Assembly (NCBI GenBank): GCA_937773775.1 | Contig: CALJVL010000017.1 | Location: forward strand, 31,343 to 95,342 | DNA from: an uncultured Flavobacterium sp. | GTDB taxonomy: Bacteria > Bacteroidota > Bacteroidia > Flavobacteriales > Flavobacteriaceae | Length of the DNA stretch: 64,000 nt | Reading direction: 5' to 3' | Shown here: positions 47,245 to 57,273 of the stretch, in pieces | How the letters are laid out: every line of letters begins with the position of its first letter | Numbering within the stretch: position 1 is the first letter of the stretch | The notes under the pieces: generated by a model | Database searches by the model: none | The model's input: only the letters and a program-made list of their open reading frames with translations | Told to the model about the DNA's origin: nothing | Position numbers and translations under genes: made by a program

Positions 47245-49536
47245 ATGAAGAATTATCCAATACTCTATTTACTTTTTATGCTTTTATTTGTGGCATCCTG
47301 CAGCGGTATAAGAAACCTGCCTGAAGGAGAACTACTATATATTGGTTCGAAAGTAAAGATAGAAGGGAACGAAGTACCAAAAAAAGAACGCAAAGCTTTA
47401 AAAACAGCATTCGAAAAAATGGTCAGACCCAAACCAAATTCATCCTTCTTAGGCTTCCGACCAAAATTAGTTATTTATAATCTGGCTGGTACTCCAAAGA
47501 AAGAAAAAGGATTTCGACATTGGTTAAAGACCAAAGTGGGAGAAGCACCTGTTTATTACAGTAAGGTTGATTTAGAATACAACAAGAGTGTTTTGCAAAA
47601 CTTCTCAGAAAACCATGGATATTTCAATACTAAAACTACTGCTGACTCCACTCGAAGTGGAAAAAAAGCTAATACTAGCTATACTTTAACTCCTTTTCAG
47701 CAATACAAAATCAGGGAAGTAAAATTTCCTAGTGATTCTACAGTGCTCTCTACTGCGGTTGCCAAAACAAAGATCAATAGTTTACTCCAAAAAGACCAAG
47801 GATACGGCCTCGATGCGATAAAGGAAGAAAGAATTCGAATTGATGCTAGACTTAAAGAAGAAGGATTCTATTATTTTAATGCCGATTACCTAAAAGTGCA
47901 GGTTGACAGTACGGTCGCAAACCATCAAGTTGATCTGATCGTAAGGCTAATAAGTGAGACTCCAAAAATAGCTAAAACGCAATATCAAATAAATGATATC
48001 ATTGTATATCCTAATTACTCTATTGGTTCTGACAGTCTAATCACAAATCCTGAAGCCCGCAGCACATACAATGATTTTACGGTCCTCGATTCTGAAAATT
48101 TATTTAAACCCAGAATTTTTGACCGAAGCTTGTATTTCAAAAAGGGAGACTTTTACAACCGTACTAATCACAATCTATCATTAAATAGATTAGTTAATTT
48201 AGGGACTTTCAAGTTTGTGAAAAACGAATTTAAAGTGGCTGATAGCACCGGAAATTATCTGGATGCCTATTACTATCTTACTCCTTTACCAAAGAAATCA
48301 ATCCGGGTTGAAGTTTTGGCCAAAAGCAATTCCGCCAACTATACTGGTACAGAACTCAATCTAAATTGGAGTAATCGCAACCTTTTTAAGGGTGCCGAAT
48401 TGCTTACTATATCTGCCTTTGGGGGTGCCGAAGTACAGGTATCTGGGCTTAATAATGGTTTTAATGTCTATCGTGTGGGTACAGAGGCGAATTTAATCTG
48501 GCCTAGAATGATTTCCCCTTTTAATTATGAATCCTCTAGCGGTTTTGTTCCTAAAACAAAGGCAACCTTAGGGTATGAATTCCAAAACAGGACAAAACTA
48601 TATTCCTTGCAAACATTCAAAGGTTCTTTTGGCTATTTGTGGAAGGAAAACCTGCATAAGGAACACCAACTGAATATTACTGAAATTACGTATGCCAGTC
48701 CGCAAAACGTGACCTCTTTATACCAGCAGCAAATTCTTGCTAATCCATCACTTGAAAAAGTGATAGAGAAGCAATTGATTTTTGGGCCCTCCTACTCCTA
48801 CAGCTTCACCAATACGATGGAAAAAAATAGAAAAAATACCTTCTATTATAAAGGAAGTATTGACCTTTCGGGTAATCTATACGGTCTGGCGACTGGGGCA
48901 AATAATAGTCAATCAGATCCCGTAAAAGTATTTGGCGTTCCGTTTAGTCAATTTGTAAAAGTAGAGCATGAATTTAGGCATTACTTAAAATTGGGTGAGG
49001 AGTCCATGCTAGCGAGCAGAATAATTGCTGGTGCCGGATTTGCTTACGGAAACTCAACTGAAATGCCATTTATCAAGCAGTTTTTTACCGGAGGAACAAA
49101 TAGTATCAGAGCATTTCGTGCTCGTTCCATAGGTCCGGGAAGTTATGACGGTACAACGGCCGCAACTGCCTTTTTACCGGATCAATCTGGAGATTTGAAA
49201 ATAGAATTTAGTACGGAATATAGGGCTAGCATTTATGACCTAGTCAAAGGGGCTTTGTTTCTGGACGCTGGAAATATATGGCTACTAAAAGAAAACCCCA
49301 ATAAACCAGGTGCTAAATTCTCCAGGAATTTCATGAGCGAAATTGCAGTGGGCATTGGTGCCGGACTGCGCTTTGACTTTTCATTTTTAGTACTCAGGAC
49401 AGATCTAGCTTTTCCTATTAGAAAGCCGTACTTGCCAGATGGACAACGATGGGTGCTTGATAAAGTGAGTTGGGGCAGCAGCTCTTGGCGAAATGAAAAC
49501 TTAGTGTTTAATTTGGCCATTGGATATCCGTTTTAG
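47245..49536 (+). CDS. tamL: BamA/TamA-like outer membrane protein, lipoprotein type (TamL)
   Basis: A 763-residue Omp85-family protein. The signal ends with LFVASC (Cys19), a lipobox, which is the TamL variant of Bacteroidota rather than plain TamA. POTRA-like segments occupy residues ~30-380 (KIREVKFPSDS, GFYYFNADYLKVQVDS, ALLNRLVNLGTFKF-type NLSLNRLVNLGTFKFVKN). The C-terminal half is the 16-strand barrel, with FTGGTNSIRAFRARSIGPGSY holding the RxGxxxG-like lid motif and a final strand NLVFNLAIGYPF ending in Phe. It should act with the TamB-like protein encoded immediately upstream. Confidence 0.92.
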   Translation: MKNYPILYLLFMLLFVASCSGIRNLPEGELLYIGSKVKIEGNEVPKKERKALKTAFEKMVRPKPNSSFLGFRPKLVIYNLAGTPKKEKGFRHWLKTKVGEAPVYYSKVDLEYNKSVLQNFSENHGYFNTKTTADSTRSGKKANTSYTLTPFQQYKIREVKFPSDSTVLSTAVAKTKINSLLQKDQGYGLDAIKEERIRIDARLKEEGFYYFNADYLKVQVDSTVANHQVDLIVRLISETPKIAKTQYQINDIIVYPNYSIGSDSLITNPEARSTYNDFTVLDSENLFKPRIFDRSLYFKKGDFYNRTNHNLSLNRLVNLGTFKFVKNEFKVADSTGNYLDAYYYLTPLPKKSIRVEVLAKSNSANYTGTELNLNWSNRNLFKGAELLTISAFGGAEVQVSGLNNGFNVYRVGTEANLIWPRMISPFNYESSSGFVPKTKATLGYEFQNRTKLYSLQTFKGSFGYLWKENLHKEHQLNITEITYASPQNVTSLYQQQILANPSLEKVIEKQLIFGPSYSYSFTNTMEKNRKNTFYYKGSIDLSGNLYGLATGANNSQSDPVKVFGVPFSQFVKVEHEFRHYLKLGEESMLASRIIAGAGFAYGNSTEMPFIKQFFTGGTNSIRAFRARSIGPGSYDGTTAATAFLPDQSGDLKIEFSTEYRASIYDLVKGALFLDAGNIWLLKENPNKPGAKFSRNFMSEIAVGIGAGLRFDFSFLVLRTDLAFPIRKPYLPDGQRWVLDKVSWGSSSWRNENLVFNLAIGYPF

Positions 49537-49904
49537 GATACTTTTTATCGCACTTTGAAATATATAATAAGGACCAAAATTAAATTAAGAAAACTGTGAT
49601 TTGACCTCTTTAAGTTTAATCTCAATAAAATCTGGTTCAGTTTTTTTGCTGCAACTTATTACAGATTACAACCATTTTTTTATATAAATTTGTAGAAGCC
49701 GTATGGAACTTTATTACTAGTATAGGAGGTTTGAGCCGAGGCAGATTATTAAGAAAAGACAGAATAAATACAATACTGCTGAATATTAGGGAATTGTTAC
49801 AATACAATACAAAATTGCTAAAAATTTTTAATACAAGTCTGTTATTAGGCGATATAATTACATTATTCGATTATATTTGCATAAATAAATTTACCTAAAA
49901 AGTT
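49537..49904. other. Intergenic region before the serine ammonia-lyase gene
   Basis: About 370 bases with no gene. Two -7-like boxes are present: TAAATTTG at 49685-49692 and TATATTTG at 49872-49879, the latter 26 bases before the next start. Neither has a TTG at the normal spacing. Confidence 0.45.
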
Positions 49905-51332
49905 ATGGAAGAATGTATTTCGGTTTTTGATATGCTCAAAATAGGTGTTGGTCCCTCTAGTTCTCATACTCTCGGCCCTTGGCGCGCTGGGGAACGATTT
50001 CTAGAAGAATTGAGAAGTGAAAACATTATTGACTCTGTCAACAGAATAAAGACAGATTTATACGGTTCCCTTTCCCTAACCGGAAAAGGTCATGCTACTG
50101 ATTTGGCTGTGATGTTAGGATTAAGCGGTCAAGACCCAGAGTACATTCCAGTAGAAAATATAGATGGAATCATAAAATCCATCCAAGATAAATCCGAAAT
50201 AAATTTAGGTAATGAATTTACAATACCCTTTGACATTTCAAAAGATATCCTTTTCAATAAGGAATTTCTCCCTTTCCATTCAAATGGTATGACCCTGACA
50301 GCCTACTCAAATAATGATGAGTTATATACCGCCACCTACTACTCCATCGGAGGTGGATTTGTGGTCAAAGAAGAGCGCCTAAATGCCAAAAAGAAAATAG
50401 AAATAAAACGGACATTTCCGTTCCCTACAGATAAAGCTGTCGATCTTTTGAAGTACTGCACAGCTGAAAACAAAAAAATATCTGAAATCGTTTATGAGAA
50501 CGAGAAATCCATGCGCACTGAGGAAGTCATTGATCATGGATTAATGCGTGTATGGAACACTATGCTAGAGTGCATGTTCATAGGCTGTCACACAGAAGGT
50601 ATACTTCCCGGTGGCTTAAATGTAAGACGTAGGGCGTTTGATATGCACCAAAATTTAATAGGATTGTCTAACTATAGTGACCCACAGACTTGGTTAGAAG
50701 AAATAAGATTGACCGAAGTAAAATTTCGCCAAATCCTGAAATGGGTGAGTTGTTTCGCCCTGTCAGTAAACGAGGTCAATGCCGCTCTAGGTCGGATAGT
50801 TACGGCCCCAACAAATGGTAGCGCTGGAGTAATTCCATCTGTTTTAATGTATTATTTGGTCATTGAAAACCACAATGCGGGTCCAAAAGAAATCAAGCAG
50901 TTCCTATTAGTTGCTGGAGAAATAGGAAGCATCTTCAAAAAAGGCTCTACCATTTCTGCAGCCATGGGTGGCTGTCAGGCCGAAATAGGCGTTTCGTCAT
51001 CAATGGCAGCAGCGGCACTTTGTGAATTAATGGGAGGAACACCTGCGCAGGTGTTAATGGCAGCCGAAATCGCCATGGAGCATCACCTAGGTTTAACCTG
51101 CGACCCTATTGGGGGATTGGTGCAAATACCTTGTATAGAAAGAAATACGATGGGTGCCATCAAGGCTATAAATGCTGCAGAATTAGCGCTAGAAACCGAC
51201 CCTAAAAACGCAAAAGTTCCTTTGGACAAGGTGGTCGACACCATGTGGCAAACCGCAAAGGACATGAATAACAAATATAAGGAAACCTCAGAGGGTGGCC
51301 TTGCAGTAGCAGTAAACATATCTGACTGTTAA
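49905..51332 (+). CDS. sdaA: L-serine ammonia-lyase, iron-sulfur type (single chain)
   Basis: A 475-residue single-chain serine deaminase that converts L-serine to pyruvate and ammonia. The beta part opens CISVFDMLKIGVGPSSSHTLGPWRAG, the diagnostic SSHT segment. The alpha part has APTNGSAGVIPSVLMYY, the AAMGGCQAEIGVSSSMAAA loop, and a CDPIGGLVQIPCIERN segment. The cysteines at ~361, 403 and 414 fit the [4Fe-4S] site of the family. The length is like the one-chain E. coli type. It is a stand-alone gene with a -7-like box 26 bases upstream. Confidence 0.93.
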   Translation: MEECISVFDMLKIGVGPSSSHTLGPWRAGERFLEELRSENIIDSVNRIKTDLYGSLSLTGKGHATDLAVMLGLSGQDPEYIPVENIDGIIKSIQDKSEINLGNEFTIPFDISKDILFNKEFLPFHSNGMTLTAYSNNDELYTATYYSIGGGFVVKEERLNAKKKIEIKRTFPFPTDKAVDLLKYCTAENKKISEIVYENEKSMRTEEVIDHGLMRVWNTMLECMFIGCHTEGILPGGLNVRRRAFDMHQNLIGLSNYSDPQTWLEEIRLTEVKFRQILKWVSCFALSVNEVNAALGRIVTAPTNGSAGVIPSVLMYYLVIENHNAGPKEIKQFLLVAGEIGSIFKKGSTISAAMGGCQAEIGVSSSMAAAALCELMGGTPAQVLMAAEIAMEHHLGLTCDPIGGLVQIPCIERNTMGAIKAINAAELALETDPKNAKVPLDKVVDTMWQTAKDMNNKYKETSEGGLAVAVNISDC

Positions 51333-51880
51333 AATCAATTTATTTTTCAAGCCACACTCTTGTAATCAATTATTTTTGCGTGGTTTTGGTTATATAAACA
51401 CATTATTCCCTCAATTTCGAACTGGAATTGAGGAGCTTTCTATAGGTAGTATCCTCTTCCTTCTTTTTTCCGATTTTACAGTTAAGTTCTTTAGTGATAT
51501 ATCATTTGAGGAAATTAGACCAAAGAGTATGGCCTTGTTTCTTTTGGCAACTCTATGCAAGATGATTGCTGATTCTTCTTCACGTATCATCTATTCCCGA
51601 TTAAATTCATAATCTACGACTTCCTAGCAGGTAAAACTATAATAGGCGCATTCGCATCGCAACTCATTAGAAATTTAGTCATAAAAAACAAGAAAAATTT
51701 GCGATATCATAGCTTTGCCAATGATGTGTAATTTGAGGTATGTTTTTGTATATTAGACGTCGGTACTCAATCGCAAGTTGCCGCGAACTTAATCGACAAA
51801 GTATCGGGCGATCTTAGCATACACTAAAACTGAGCCCGTATTAAAAAAGACAACAAACAAATTAATTAAAACATTTTAAT
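51333..51880. other. Non-coding region, possible gene debris
   Basis: About 550 bases. A 78-codon + frame (51376-51612) and a minus-strand frame opposite it (MIREEESAIILHRVAKRNKAI, near 51560) are both open, but neither resembles a known family and the codon pattern is not persuasive. The remainder shows no RNA gene or terminator. Confidence 0.4.
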
Positions 51881-53509
51881 ATGAAAGGATTAATGATGGA
51901 TTATAGGCTCACAACAAATACTATCCTTGAGTACGGAAACAGCGTGTATTATCACAAGAAAATAATAAGCCATTTACCAGACGGAACGCGACACGAGTAT
52001 CGTTTTGGAGACATGTATAAACGCTGTAAAAAGTTAGCCAATGCCTTAACACAGAAATTAGGAATCAAAAATGGAGATATGGTGGGCACTTTTGCATGGA
52101 ATCATGGTCCTCATGTAGAGTTATACTACGGCATATCCGGTATAGGAGCTATTTGTCACACCATAAATATTAGATTGTCTAGCAATCAAATAGAGTATAT
52201 CATCAATAATTCTGAAGATAAAGTGATTTTTGTTGATGCGACACTAGTCCCTCTTTTAGAAAAAATTGCCCCGCTACTCGAAACTGTAGAACATTACGTT
52301 TTAATAAATGCAGCTTCAGATTTTACAACTACTTTGCCAAACGCATTGCATTATGAAGATTTACTAAAGGATCAATCAGAAGATTTTGAGTGGCCTACAA
52401 TAAATGAAAATGATGCCTGTGGTCTGTGTTATACTAGTGGAACAACAGGCTTGCCAAAAGGAGTTTTGTATTCTCATCGGTCAACCTATTTGCATGCAAT
52501 GACGATTATGTCTCCTAATGCGGGAAATTTCAATAATAGAGATACTGTTTTATTAATTGTACCACAGTTTCATGTGATGGCCTGGGGTTTTCCCTATTTA
52601 TGCCTTTTGTCTGGATCAAACATGGTTCTCCCCTCTTCTAATTTACAGCCTGAGGCACTCATTAAAATTCTTGCAGAAGAAAAAGTGAATAAAGCTAATG
52701 GCGTTCCTACCATTTGGTTAGGCGTTTATCATGCTATGAAAAAGAATCCACCCAAAGAAAAATTAGCGCTCGAAGAATATCTTGTGGGTGGTTCTGCACT
52801 ACCAAAAAGTCTTATTGAAGGTTTTGAAAAAGATTTCAGAATACGAGGAGTTCAGGCTTGGGGAATGACAGAAACCTCTCCTCTAGGAACGGTAAGCAGA
52901 CTACAGCCGCAGCACGATCATTTATCAGAAAACGAAAAAATGAATATTCGTGCGAAGCAAGGTACTGCATTTCCAGGTGTTGAATTGAGGATCGTAACAG
53001 ATGACGGGACTTTGGCCCCAGCAGACGGCACAACCATGGGAGAACTACAGATAAAGGGAGCATGGACTGTAAGCTCGTATTTCAAAACTAATAATCAGGA
53101 AAGCTTTACACAAGATGGCTGGTTCAAAACAGGTGATGTCAGCACAATTGACGAGGATGGATACATGGAAATAAAGGATAGAACCAAGGACCTGATAAAA
53201 AGTGGAGGTGAATGGATCTCTAGTGTAGCATTAGAATCTGCATTAATGGCGCATCCTAAAGTTCAAGAAGCAGCTGTAATTGCAATACCAAGCGAAAAAT
53301 GGGTAGAAAAACCATTAGCTTCTATAGTTCTAATCAACAATGACGATAAAGTTTCAGATGAAGAATTAATGGAGTTTTTATCAAGAGACTTTGTGAAATA
53401 TCAGATTCCTAAAGACTATGTTTATATAAATGAAGTGCCCAAAACTAGTGTTGGTAAATTTGACAAAAAAGAGATCAGAAGACTTTTTGGCGAAGGAAAA
53501 CTTACTTAA
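51881..53509 (+). CDS. Acyl-CoA ligase (AMP-forming, medium/long-chain fatty acid type)
   Basis: A 542-residue ANL-superfamily enzyme that activates a fatty acid to its CoA thioester through an acyl-adenylate. The P-loop-like [12 protein letters not shown] is near residue 185, the adenylate motif [14 protein letters not shown] near 325, the hinge [15 protein letters not shown] near 430 and the catalytic Lys about residue 526 in TSVGKFDKK. The AlkK/FadD3-like pattern suggests medium to long chains, but the acyl pocket cannot be read by eye. It is a single gene with a 370-base leader and convergent to the Nudix regulator gene. Confidence 0.9.
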   Translation: MKGLMMDYRLTTNTILEYGNSVYYHKKIISHLPDGTRHEYRFGDMYKRCKKLANALTQKLGIKNGDMVGTFAWNHGPHVELYYGISGIGAICHTINIRLSSNQIEYIINNSEDKVIFVDATLVPLLEKIAPLLETVEHYVLINAASDFTTTLPNALHYEDLLKDQSEDFEWPTINENDACGLCYTSGTTGLPKGVLYSHRSTYLHAMTIMSPNAGNFNNRDTVLLIVPQFHVMAWGFPYLCLLSGSNMVLPSSNLQPEALIKILAEEKVNKANGVPTIWLGVYHAMKKNPPKEKLALEEYLVGGSALPKSLIEGFEKDFRIRGVQAWGMTETSPLGTVSRLQPQHDHLSENEKMNIRAKQGTAFPGVELRIVTDDGTLAPADGTTMGELQIKGAWTVSSYFKTNNQESFTQDGWFKTGDVSTIDEDGYMEIKDRTKDLIKSGGEWISSVALESALMAHPKVQEAAVIAIPSEKWVEKPLASIVLINNDDKVSDEELMEFLSRDFVKYQIPKDYVYINEVPKTSVGKFDKKEIRRLFGEGKLT

Positions 53510-53677
53510 AAAAATATCTGGGGTTTGGATTAAGCTAAAATGCACTACTAAGGATGGTTGTAAATAACGTATTATTAAATCTTTATATAAAAATTCTATA
53601 TTCCCGATAACAATCGCGATTCTTTTGGGGTAGTTGCAAATCGGAGCACAAACCTAAAAACTAATCCTATTAAAGTC

Positions 53678-54424
53678 TTACCAACCCTCATTAAAACCAT
53701 TGGTGAGTGCTAGCTGGTATTTCTCCACTTCAAATTTATACAAGTCCGGAGCTTTATGAGCACCACCTTTTCTGCTCTCATCTAATTTTTCTAAAATATC
53801 ATAGCGCAAAATCTTTCTATAGAAATTACCTCGATTCAGTTTTTTACCCAGAATAACTTCATACAGTTTCTGAAGTTCAGGCATTGTAAATTTTTCAGGC
53901 AATAAGTTATAACCAATTGGTTTGTGATTTAATTGTCGGCGAAGAGTTTCTAAACCTTTGTCGAAAATCTCTCTGTGATCCATCATAAATTCAGGCAGTT
54001 CATCAATTGATAACCACTCGCAAGCATCAGAAATATTATCCATGACTAAATTTACATCATGGAAATCAACTAAGGCATTAAAGCCAACGGAAAGAAATCG
54101 CTGTTTATTCCAAAGTCCGTCCGGAAAATCTTCAAAAACTCCAGAAGAACGATTCATATTACTAAAAACTTTGAATTGCTGCAAATAAATATTCTCAGCT
54201 CCTGTCCGTTGATATAAAATTCTATTGGCAGCCTCTTTAAGATTCTCCTCCTTTAAAACATAACCACCAGGAAGTGCCCAAACATTTTTATCTTTTAGTC
54301 TGGTAACAAGCACTTTCAAGCTTGCGTCATGAAATCCGAAAACTACACAGTCAATTGACAAATTAGGAATATACTTTTCCCAGGACGCAGCTGACTTTTC
54401 TTCTATTATTCTTTTAAACTCCAT
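53678..54424 (-). CDS. Nudix-type transcription regulator (NrtR/AraR-like) with winged helix
   Basis: A 248-residue protein. Residues ~25-165 form a Nudix fold, and the C-terminus (YKIGYN-type segment PEKFTMPELQKLYEVILGKKLNRGNFYRKILRYDIL) forms a winged helix as in NrtR. The Nudix box reads GYVLKEENLKEAANRILYQRTGA: the two catalytic Glu of REUxEE are replaced (Ile after Arg, Gln-Arg for Glu-Glu), so hydrolysis is unlikely and the domain should serve as a ligand sensor. In Bacteroidota, relatives control sugar use. It is divergent from the GH3 gene, with a palindrome between them, so it probably regulates that gene. Confidence 0.85.
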   Translation of the reverse strand: MEFKRIIEEKSAASWEKYIPNLSIDCVVFGFHDASLKVLVTRLKDKNVWALPGGYVLKEENLKEAANRILYQRTGAENIYLQQFKVFSNMNRSSGVFEDFPDGLWNKQRFLSVGFNALVDFHDVNLVMDNISDACEWLSIDELPEFMMDHREIFDKGLETLRRQLNHKPIGYNLLPEKFTMPELQKLYEVILGKKLNRGNFYRKILRYDILEKLDESRKGGAHKAPDLYKFEVEKYQLALTNGFNEGW

Positions 54425-54534
54425 GATTGTTAATTGGCAGTAAAAATACGAAAATGATTATAGCTTTAGCTTTTATCCAATAATAAATAGAAAATTAATC
54501 TTTTTTATTCGTGAATATTAAATAAAAGAATTAA

Positions 54535-54557
54535 CATTGCTTCACAATGAAGCAATG
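54535..54557. promoter_or_regulatory. Palindromic operator candidate upstream of the GH3 gene
   Basis: Perfect 10-base arms CATTGCTTCA (54535-54544) and TGAAGCAATG (54548-54557) around CAA, ending 28 bases before the GH3 ATG. It lies between that gene and the divergent Nudix regulator. The size suits a dimeric winged-helix repressor. Confidence 0.6.
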
Positions 54558-54585
54558 AAGCTGAACTATTAATTATACTAATCAC

Positions 54586-57051
54586 ATGAAAAACAAAACG
54601 ATTGCAAAAACTGCAAAAACATCTCTGCTTTCAGTACTGCTATTTTCTAGTATTTCTTGGGCAAGCAATCCGCAACCAAAGCAACCCACCACAAATCCTA
54701 TTATAACCGTAAATGGTCTAACTTTTTCTGATTTGAACAGAAACGGTAAATTGGATAAATACGAAGATTATCGTCTTTCTACTCAAGACCGAATTCAAGA
54801 TTTAATCAATCAGATGACTGACGAAGAAAAAGCTAGTATGCTTATCGGAATCGGAATGCCTGGTTTTGACTGGGCTAAAATGCAGTTTGCTACTGGAAAA
54901 GATACTGCAAAAGTACCTGGTTCTGCCGGCGGTACCGCTGCGATTTACCGTTTAGGAATCCCGTCTATAATTGTTTCTGATGGTCCTGCAGGTTTACATA
55001 TTAAACCAATTAGAGAAGAGGATTCGAACACTTATTATGCTACAGCATTTCCAGTAGGAACGGCATTAGCCTCGACTTGGAACGAAGCACTTATCAACTC
55101 TGTTGGTAAAGCGATGGGGAATGAAGTAAGAGAATATGGTGTCGATGTTTTATTAGGACCAGGGATGAATATTCACAGAAATCCACTGTGTGGAAGAAAC
55201 TTTGAGTATTACTCTGAAGACCCACTATTGACAGGAAAAATTGCAGCTGCGATGGTAAACGGTATACAATCTAATGGTGTAGGAACATCGATAAAACACT
55301 TTGCAGCAAACAACCAGGAACGAAACCGAATGGGTGTTAATGCACATGTCAGCGAAAGAGCTTTACGCGAAATATACTTAAGAGGATTTGAAATCACAGT
55401 AAAAGAAGCGCATCCCTGGACAGTGATGTCTTCTTATAATTTTTTAAATGGTATTTATACTTCAGCACGTAAAGACCTTTTAACAACTGTACTTCGTGAC
55501 GAATGGGGTTTTAAAGGATTAGTAATGACAGACTGGTTTGGAGGTTACAACGGATTTGGAGCTATCAGGGACAAAGACGCTGTTAATGACGTTGTCAATC
55601 AACTTAAAGCTGGTAATGACTTGTTGATGCCCGGTTTACCTGCTCAAAAAAATGCCATTATTACAAACATAAAAAACGGCAAATTATCTAAGCAAGATAT
55701 CAACATCAATTTAACAAGAGTATTAGAGTTGGTTATGAGATCTCCTGCCATGAGTAATTATGAATATTCAAACAAACCGAACTTAAAAGAAAACGCCCAG
55801 GTTACAAGAGATGCTGCAGCTGAAGGTGTTGTTTTATTAAAAAATAAAGCTAATGTGTTGCCGTTTACTTCAAAATCAGCTCCATTAGCCGTTTTTGGTA
55901 TAACATCTTATGATTTTATTTCTGGTGGTACTGGAAGTGGTGATGTAAATGAAGCTTATTCTATTTCATTAATTGAAGGCTTAACCAACTCTGGTTTTTC
56001 TATTGATGCAGAATTAGAAGGCTTGTACAAGCCATTTATGATAGCTCAAAAAGAAATTGAGACTAAAAGACGTGAAAAAGAAGGTTTATTGGCTACTCCA
56101 AGAAGACTTCAGGAATTAGAACTAAATTCAGAAATTGTTCAACAAAAGGCCAAAAGTTCTGAATTAGCATTAATCACAATAGGTAGAAATGCTGGTGAAG
56201 GTGATGATCGTAAAGTTGTTGAAGATTTTAACTTGGCACAAGATGAAATCAACTTAATCAATACCGTTTCGGCGGCCTTTAATGCTCAAGGCAAAAAGGT
56301 AGTTGTTGTTTTAAACATCGGTGGTGTAATAGAAACTGCAAGTTGGAAAAATAAAGTAGATGCTATCCTACTTCCATGGCAACCAGGTCAAGAAGGCGGA
56401 AACTCTGTTGCAGACGTTTTTTCTGGAAAAGTAACTCCATCAGGAAAATTAACGATGACTTTTCCTGTAAAATATGAAGATGCTGCTGCAACTAAAAACT
56501 GGATAGGTACACCTGCCGAAAACCCTACTGATGTAACTTATGAAGAAGGAGTTTATGTTGGATACCGTTATTTCAACACATTCAATGTGAAACCATCTTA
56601 TGAATTTGGTTTCGGATTGTCGTATACTACTTTTGATATTTCAGAAATAAAATTAAGTTCAAAGATATTTACAGATAAAATGGAGGTTACTGTAACTATT
56701 AAAAATACAGGTAAAGTAGCTGGTAAAGAAGTAGTGCAATTGTACCTTTCGGCACCTTCAAAAAACATTGACAAACCTAGTTCAGAGTTGAAAGCTTTTG
56801 GTAAAACTAATTTATTACAAGCCGGAGAAAGTCAAATAATCAGATTATCATTGAATCCTAAAGATTTAGGATCATTTATCGCAAGTAAAAATGCGTGGAT
56901 TGCAGAAGCTGGTGAATATAAAGTGGCTATTGGAACTTCATCATTAGATATGAAACAAACAGCAAGTTTCTCTTTGGTCAACGAATTATTAGTTGAAAAA
57001 ACAAATTCTTCATTTGCTGCTGACACCCAATTTTCAGATTTAAAACACTAA
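54586..57051 (+). CDS. Exported family 3 glycoside hydrolase (beta-glucosidase type)
   Basis: An 821-residue GH3 enzyme with a signal peptide (KTSLLSVLLFSSISWASN). The N-terminal (alpha/beta)8 domain has IVSDGPAGL, the substrate-binding KHFAANNQERNR, and the nucleophile Asp316 in LVMTDWFGGYNG. The second alpha/beta domain holds the likely acid/base region GEGDDRKV, and a C-terminal FnIII-like domain reads FGFGLSYTTFDISEI...VAGKEVVQLYLSAP. It should release glucose or similar units from beta-glycosides in the periplasm. A palindrome 28 bases upstream and a divergent Nudix regulator point to control by a sugar signal. There is no SusC/SusD pair nearby. Confidence 0.92.
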   Translation: MKNKTIAKTAKTSLLSVLLFSSISWASNPQPKQPTTNPIITVNGLTFSDLNRNGKLDKYEDYRLSTQDRIQDLINQMTDEEKASMLIGIGMPGFDWAKMQFATGKDTAKVPGSAGGTAAIYRLGIPSIIVSDGPAGLHIKPIREEDSNTYYATAFPVGTALASTWNEALINSVGKAMGNEVREYGVDVLLGPGMNIHRNPLCGRNFEYYSEDPLLTGKIAAAMVNGIQSNGVGTSIKHFAANNQERNRMGVNAHVSERALREIYLRGFEITVKEAHPWTVMSSYNFLNGIYTSARKDLLTTVLRDEWGFKGLVMTDWFGGYNGFGAIRDKDAVNDVVNQLKAGNDLLMPGLPAQKNAIITNIKNGKLSKQDININLTRVLELVMRSPAMSNYEYSNKPNLKENAQVTRDAAAEGVVLLKNKANVLPFTSKSAPLAVFGITSYDFISGGTGSGDVNEAYSISLIEGLTNSGFSIDAELEGLYKPFMIAQKEIETKRREKEGLLATPRRLQELELNSEIVQQKAKSSELALITIGRNAGEGDDRKVVEDFNLAQDEINLINTVSAAFNAQGKKVVVVLNIGGVIETASWKNKVDAILLPWQPGQEGGNSVADVFSGKVTPSGKLTMTFPVKYEDAAATKNWIGTPAENPTDVTYEEGVYVGYRYFNTFNVKPSYEFGFGLSYTTFDISEIKLSSKIFTDKMEVTVTIKNTGKVAGKEVVQLYLSAPSKNIDKPSSELKAFGKTNLLQAGESQIIRLSLNPKDLGSFIASKNAWIAEAGEYKVAIGTSSLDMKQTASFSLVNELLVEKTNSSFAADTQFSDLKH

Positions 57052-57273
57052 TTCGTATCATCCAGTATTTCTTTTTGATCCAGCTTCTCTAAAGTAGTAC
57101 ATACTTATAAGCCTGACAGCACGTTGGGCTTTTAAATCTAAAAATTATGTACGCTTTTATTCGCAGGAAATAGTTTCAACTTCTAAAGGAGACTTTTTCT
57201 TATCAGATAGCAAATATGACTTTTGCATTCGAAATATAATGATAAACATTTGACAAAATAACGGCTGAAACAT

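Noticed and set aside
51376..51612. 78-codon + strand frame after the serine ammonia-lyase gene
   Set aside because: No family resemblance, unconvincing composition, and an equally open frame lies on the opposite strand. Treated as non-coding.
53620..53632. AATCGCGATT palindrome near the end of the Nudix regulator gene
   Set aside because: Ten bases, no T tract and not in a promoter; likely chance.
57109..57134. Possible terminator after the GH3 gene (AAGCC and GGCTT with a 12-base loop and TTT)
   Set aside because: Only five base pairs and a short T run; too weak to list as a terminator.
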